A DNA stretch of 9,781 nt, from assembly GCA_002338515.1 (NCBI GenBank), contig DDIL01000187.1, forward strand, positions 1 to 9,781, given 5' to 3'. The DNA is from Glaciecola sp. UBA1851. Lineage in GTDB: Bacteria; Pseudomonadota; Gammaproteobacteria; Enterobacterales; Alteromonadaceae. Shown in pieces: positions 6,895-9,781 of this stretch. Position 1 is the first letter of the stretch; each line of letters begins with the position of its first letter. The position numbers were made by a program, and so were the translations under genes. The notes beneath the pieces were generated by a model. That model was given only the letters and a program-made list of their open reading frames with translations, did not search any database and had not been told where the DNA came from.

Positions 6895-7593
6895 ATGTGT
6901 ACAAGTTCAGCATTATCTGATGTGGGTAAAAAAAGGCAAATAAACCAAGATAGTTTCCTGTGTCGCGAAGACTTAGGTCTTTTTATAGTTGCTGACGGAA
7001 TGGGTGGACACGATGATGGAAAGCAAGCAAGCGAGATGGCCTGCCATATTATCTGTGAACAATGCTTGCTAGGGCATGACGTTGAAACAGCAATCAATAT
7101 AGCTCACCAAAATATTATTCATCAATCGAATATTAACCACTCATTAAAAGGGATGGGAACAACATTAGTTGTGCTACAAAAAATAGGAGAAAAGTTTCTG
7201 TTGAGCTGGGTAGGTGATAGCAGAGCCTATTTGTTTGAAAGGAATAATTTAACCTGTTTAACCAAAGATCATTCTATTGTTCAGGAATTAATAGATAGAA
7301 AATTAATTACAGCAAAAGAAGCGAGAGTGCATCCAAAACGCAATTTACTCACTCAATCTGTTGGATTATCTAATCACGAATCACTAAAAATTGACTACGC
7401 TATTATTCATTTAGATGCTGATGCAGAAATTTTGTTATGCAGTGATGGGTTATCGACTGAACTAGATGACTGCGACATAGAAAGCATATTGCAGCAAAAT
7501 AATAATCAAGAAAAAAGGGTAAAAGCGCTCGTTGATAAAGCAAATGAAAATGGCGGTAAAGATAATATTACCGCCATGCTTATTGCAAGCTAA
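6895..7593 (+). CDS. PP2C-family protein Ser/Thr phosphatase
   Basis: This 232-residue soluble phosphatase of the PPM/PP2C (Stp1/PrpC-like) type probably reverses the kinase. Motifs in order: SDVGKKRQINQDS (8-20), VADGMGGH (32-39, metal-binding Asp34 and Gly35), MGTTL, GDSRAYL, T.DHS.V, L..Q..G, LLCSDGL and GGKDNIT near the C-terminus. Motif I reads NQD rather than the common NED, a substitution I believe occurs in other bacterial PP2Cs. I chose ATG 6895, two bases after the kinase TGA and preceded by AAAGG (6881-6885), over the TTG at 6889, which overlaps the kinase stop. There is no membrane segment. Tight spacing indicates translational coupling to the kinase. Its 3' end converges on the opposite gene with only 4 bp between stop codons. 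Confidence 0.96.
   Translation: MCTSSALSDVGKKRQINQDSFLCREDLGLFIVADGMGGHDDGKQASEMACHIICEQCLLGHDVETAINIAHQNIIHQSNINHSLKGMGTTLVVLQKIGEKFLLSWVGDSRAYLFERNNLTCLTKDHSIVQELIDRKLITAKEARVHPKRNLLTQSVGLSNHESLKIDYAIIHLDADAEILLCSDGLSTELDDCDIESILQQNNNQEKRVKALVDKANENGGKDNITAMLIAS
7547..7577 (-). terminator. Probable minus-strand terminator nested in the phosphatase 3' end
   Basis: A perfect 10-bp inverted repeat (7550-7559 ATGGCGGTAA with 7568-7577 TTACCGCCAT) encloses an 8-base loop. Read on the minus strand it is followed by TTTCATTTG, a fair U-rich tract. On the plus strand it is followed by GCTTATTGC, which is poor. It therefore suits termination of the convergent ELWxxDGT gene, 21 bp past that gene's stop, while lying in the GGKDNITA codons of the phosphatase. 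Confidence 0.5.
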
Positions 7594-7597
7594 CTAT

Positions 7598-9523
7598 TTA
7601 TTCAGATAGTTCTAACGCGCCACTACAAAATGCCTCTGGACATATATCTTTGACTAGATACGTGCCTTCACTTGTGCCATCAGTGCGCCATAATTCAAAG
7701 CCTTCTTGTTCATTACCTTTAGCGATAAATAACATATATTCTCCCATATCCTTAAATTTTAGAGGATCACTACTGCCATTAGGGTTTATTTCTTTCACTA
7801 AATATGTACCTTGGCTGGTTCCGTCTGATGCCCATAATTCAATTCCATTGCCGTCATCACTTGTTCCAGCAAAAAAGTACCTGCCAACACTTGTCTCTGG
7901 AAGTGAAGGAAGGAAGGTGAAATCTAGCTGAGAACGAGGCTTGGTATCTGAAATTTTTATTGTTCCTTGGGTTGTTCCATCAGATACCCACAATCCTGAT
8001 GCACTGCCTGTTGCGCTAAATAGGAGCTTTCCATCCAATACTTGCATTAAGCTTATTTCGGTATCTTCTTGCGTATTATCTAGGTCTTTAACTAACTGTG
8101 TACCATCAACTGTGCCATCTGTAACCCATAGACTAAAGCCATGTAAATCATCCTTTGCATTAAAGTAGAGTTTTCCATTTAGTATAGCCATTTGGTTTCT
8201 TCTGTCGGTTTGTTCAGAACTCATCGAGTTTATGCTAACAAATGATTTAAGAAACTCATTGTCAGAGCCGTCTGCGTTTGCCACCATAAGTTTTGTTTCA
8301 ATAGCATTATCTCTAGAAAAGTAGATTATTCGGCCGTTTAAATTGGTTATTCTACTGCCATTGCGCAAAAATGTTGTATCGAACACATCCACTATGCTAA
8401 TGCCATCGGTTCTTTTTATTACAGTATCAAAAATTTCACTAGAAAACCCGGTGAAAAAGAGTGCACCATGAGTACTGCCATCTTCAAAGTTGTCACTATT
8501 GGAGCAACTAATATTGTTCGTTTCACTGATTATTTCTACATCACCTTCTGAACTCAATGAATGTGGAAGGGTAAAGCCAAAATCAGGTCTAAATACATTA
8601 AAGACTATCTTTTCTGAGGCTAAGCAGGAACTCGTAAACAGGGTATTTACTCCAAATTCAGATAAGTTTGTAATTTTTTGAGTGCTTTGCGCCGTGCCAT
8701 CTGACGACCAAAATTCGCCGTTCATGCCGTTGTCTGTTGCCATAAAATATGTTTTATTATTGAAGTTTAAAAATTCAGTAAAACTGCTAATGCTTCTGCC
8801 GTTTGGATTAATCAATGATAAAAGTTGTGTTCCCTCTTCGGTTCCATCAGTTACCCAGGGTTGCCAACCTGTTGTATAAGACGACAGTCCAGCAAATATG
8901 TACTTTGTGTTAGTGTCATCAGATAAATTGACGGTAATTGAAACGTCGTCTTGTGCACTGTCGTTTATGCCATCATTTACAATCAAACTTACAATATATT
9001 CACCTTGTTTATCCGGCTCAAAGCTAATAATTTCAGAAGATGAATCCTCAAGTTCTAATAAGCTATTTTGCGGAGCTTGAGTAATTGACCATTGGAAAGT
9101 GAGTACATCAGCGTCTGGATCAGAAGAATTACTGCCATCCAGAATAACGGTTTCACCTAATTCAATTACTTGGTTTGGACCTGCATCAGCCTCTGGGATT
9201 GAATTGACCACAGTTGGAACACATTTTGGCAATGTGCATTGTAATTTACAGCCTTTTGCATCTAGTACATCGATAACACCATTCTCATTAAAGTCTCTTG
9301 GGTCATCATTGCCATTTGCTATATCACCTCTATCGTTATAGATACTGATAACATCTTCTTTATCTATATCTTGGTCTAAGTCGACGTCACACTTGTTCGC
9401 TAATGCTGTTGAACATATTCCGCAAGCAAATATAGTTAAAAAAATTTTGGTCAAAATTGTATTTATAAGTTTCAGTTTGTTCGTTATTGAACAGTACTTG
9501 TTAATTAATATAATTTTTAACAT
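7598..9523 (-). CDS. Secreted calcium-binding protein: dockerin-like pair, PKD-like domain, ELWxxDGT repeats
   Basis: A 641-residue exported protein of unknown role, probably extracellular. The start at 9523 follows AAGGAAA by 4 bases; a GTG at 9583 would add 20 residues but would span that Shine-Dalgarno, so I reject it. The signal peptide is long: a basic, hydrophobic stretch (ILTKIFLTIFACGICSTALA) with likely cleavage after Ala42. Residues 45-101 form a dockerin-like/EF-hand pair (DVDLDQDIDKEDV and DFNENGVIDVLDAKGC) ending in the Cys-rich tail CKLQCTLPKC. Residues 110-200 are a PKD/K319L-like domain (ADAGPNQVIELGETVILDGS, SSDPDADVLTFQW). From about 219 to the end run ELWxxDGT-type repeats, a family pattern thought to form propeller-like folds. 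The last repeat is 21 residues from the stop, so there is no separate C-terminal anchor. There is no adjacent minus-strand partner, so it is probably monocistronic. Confidence 0.92.
   Translation of the reverse strand: MLKIILINKYCSITNKLKLINTILTKIFLTIFACGICSTALANKCDVDLDQDIDKEDVISIYNDRGDIANGNDDPRDFNENGVIDVLDAKGCKLQCTLPKCVPTVVNSIPEADAGPNQVIELGETVILDGSNSSDPDADVLTFQWSITQAPQNSLLELEDSSSEIISFEPDKQGEYIVSLIVNDGINDSAQDDVSITVNLSDDTNTKYIFAGLSSYTTGWQPWVTDGTEEGTQLLSLINPNGRSISSFTEFLNFNNKTYFMATDNGMNGEFWSSDGTAQSTQKITNLSEFGVNTLFTSSCLASEKIVFNVFRPDFGFTLPHSLSSEGDVEIISETNNISCSNSDNFEDGSTHGALFFTGFSSEIFDTVIKRTDGISIVDVFDTTFLRNGSRITNLNGRIIYFSRDNAIETKLMVANADGSDNEFLKSFVSINSMSSEQTDRRNQMAILNGKLYFNAKDDLHGFSLWVTDGTVDGTQLVKDLDNTQEDTEISLMQVLDGKLLFSATGSASGLWVSDGTTQGTIKISDTKPRSQLDFTFLPSLPETSVGRYFFAGTSDDGNGIELWASDGTSQGTYLVKEINPNGSSDPLKFKDMGEYMLFIAKGNEQEGFELWRTDGTSEGTYLVKDICPEAFCSGALELSE
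7652..8869 (-). repeat. ELWxxDGT repeat series (protein level)
   Basis: Clear copies, in 641-residue numbering: QPWVTDGTEEGTQLL (221), EFWSSDGTAQSTQKI (270), SLWVTDGTVDGTQLV (464), GLWVSDGTTQGTIKI (510), ELWASDGTSQGTYLV (562) and ELWRTDGTSEGTYLV (609). Between 290 and 460 the series is degenerate (SLSSEGDVEI, IKRTDGISIV, LMVANADGSDN). Each unit also carries an LYFxA or YFFAG-like strand. The spacing of about 45-50 residues suits repeated beta-sheet blades, but the fold is inferred. Confidence 0.88.
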
Positions 9524-9527
9524 GCGC

Positions 9528-9534
9528 TTTCCTT
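9528..9534 (-). promoter_or_regulatory. Shine-Dalgarno that fixes the start of the ELWxxDGT protein
   Basis: On the minus strand AAGGAAA stands 4 bases before the ATG at 9523-9521 (GGA core about 6 bases away). The protein begun there has a plausible signal peptide, which supports this start over the GTG 60 bases upstream. Confidence 0.75.
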
Positions 9535-9547
9535 GTTTAATTAATAG

Positions 9548-9647
9548 ACCTAAATTTATTAGGTAGCCTGCCAAGCCTCTCACGCAGTTTTCTCAGCTTA
9601 TGTTAACGTGATCATTAAACTTAATATGGCTACTTCAATTTATTAGG
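9548..9647. repeat. 11-bp direct repeat AATTTATTAGG and overlapping palindrome upstream of the ELWxxDGT gene
   Basis: AATTTATTAGG occurs at 9553-9563 and again at 9637-9647, 84 bp apart (about eight helical turns). The first copy is part of an inverted repeat, ACCTAA-N5-TTAGGT, at 9548-9564, just upstream of the Shine-Dalgarno. A related ACCTAAAATT occurs at 9671-9680. They could be operator half-sites for a regulator of this gene, but the region is AT-rich and chance is not excluded. Confidence 0.35.
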
Positions 9648-9686
9648 CGAAATGAACTGAGTTTGTTTTTACCTAAAATTCATTCG

Positions 9687-9715
9687 TTTACAGATTTTTA
9701 AGCAAAGGGTACATT
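9687..9715 (+). promoter_or_regulatory. Candidate sigma-70 promoter reading rightward out of the window
   Basis: TTTACA (9687-9692, 5 of 6 to consensus) is separated by exactly 17 bp from TACATT (9710-9715, 4 of 6). Transcription would start near 9722 and run off the right edge. Downstream are a 10-codon ORF at 9731-9763 and an overlapping ATG at 9760 that is open to the edge; neither has a good Shine-Dalgarno, so no gene is called. I see nothing else in 9535-9781 apart from the repeats noted. Confidence 0.3.
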
Positions 9716-9781
9716 CGAATACAACCATAAATGTCTATTTCACTATTCCAGAAAATTTTATGAGTGCCAATTTGAGAACTT

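Noticed and set aside
7650..9341. Plus-strand ORFs of 60-93 residues rich in VPS and THN motifs
   Set aside because: They are antisense shadows of the ELWxxDGT repeats, whose recurrence explains their repetitive look.
9524..9583. Upstream GTG start adding 20 residues to the ELWxxDGT protein
   Set aside because: The extension would encode the Shine-Dalgarno itself and displace the signal peptide from the N-terminus; ATG at 9523 has the good ribosome site.
9555..9585. Sigma-54 promoter suggested by TTGGCA on the minus strand upstream of the ELWxxDGT gene
   Set aside because: The GC element expected about 12 bases downstream of the GG is missing, and as a sigma-70 -35 it has no -10 at 16-18 bp.
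9760..9781. Start of a gene (MSANLRT...) at the right edge
   Set aside because: Only seven codons are visible and there is no clear Shine-Dalgarno; mentioned with the candidate promoter but not called.

Overview
The window looks like chromosomal DNA of an AT-rich, Gram-negative marine-type gammaproteobacterium, perhaps Alteromonadales (Colwellia/Thalassotalea-like). This is an inference from base composition by eye, from the cell-surface architectures (He_PIG/PKD domains, thrombospondin-3-type calcium loops, ELWxxDGT repeats, a dockerin-like pair ending in a Cys-rich tail) and from the sigma/kinase pair. No rRNA, tRNA or species marker is present, so the taxonomy is tentative. I see no CRISPR array, insertion sequence or tRNA.

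Left part (1-3535, + strand): the 3' portion of a very large secreted or surface protein, cut by the left edge. Its visible order is: Ig-like He_PIG domain; two calcium-binding DxDxDG loops; a roughly 300-residue stretch resembling the pore-forming core of anthrax protective antigen/binary toxin B; three more calcium loops; a PKD/K319L-like domain; a DUF1565-like beta-helix start; and a beta-helix with three very glycine-rich insertions. It ends at a good intrinsic terminator (3554-3586).

Centre (3711-7593, + strand): a compact three-gene operon. It holds a short ECF-type sigma factor of the Sig-70_X6/ECF43-like kind, a transmembrane Ser/Thr kinase with a long C-terminal TPR-like domain, and a PP2C phosphatase. 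Gaps between genes are 9 bp and 2 bp. The sigma factor has Thr where ordinary ECF factors carry the acidic residue of the region 2.2 DAED motif. This is the arrangement expected for a sigma factor switched on by phosphorylation (EcfP/PknT paradigm of Vibrio parahaemolyticus), here with a dedicated phosphatase as a likely off-switch. A 10-codon leader ORF with a strong Shine-Dalgarno overlaps the sigma start, which has none of its own.

Right part (7598-9523, - strand): a convergent gene for a secreted protein with a dockerin-like calcium-binding pair, a PKD-like domain and a series of ELWxxDGT repeats. Its stop codon lies 4 bp from the phosphatase stop, and its best terminator hairpin lies inside the phosphatase coding sequence. 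The last 258 bp are non-coding on present evidence, with a candidate rightward promoter and an 11-bp direct repeat.

Working model (inference): the kinase senses an extracytoplasmic signal through its TPR region and phosphorylates the sigma factor. The phosphatase reverses this, and one or both flanking calcium-binding secreted proteins may be regulated outputs.
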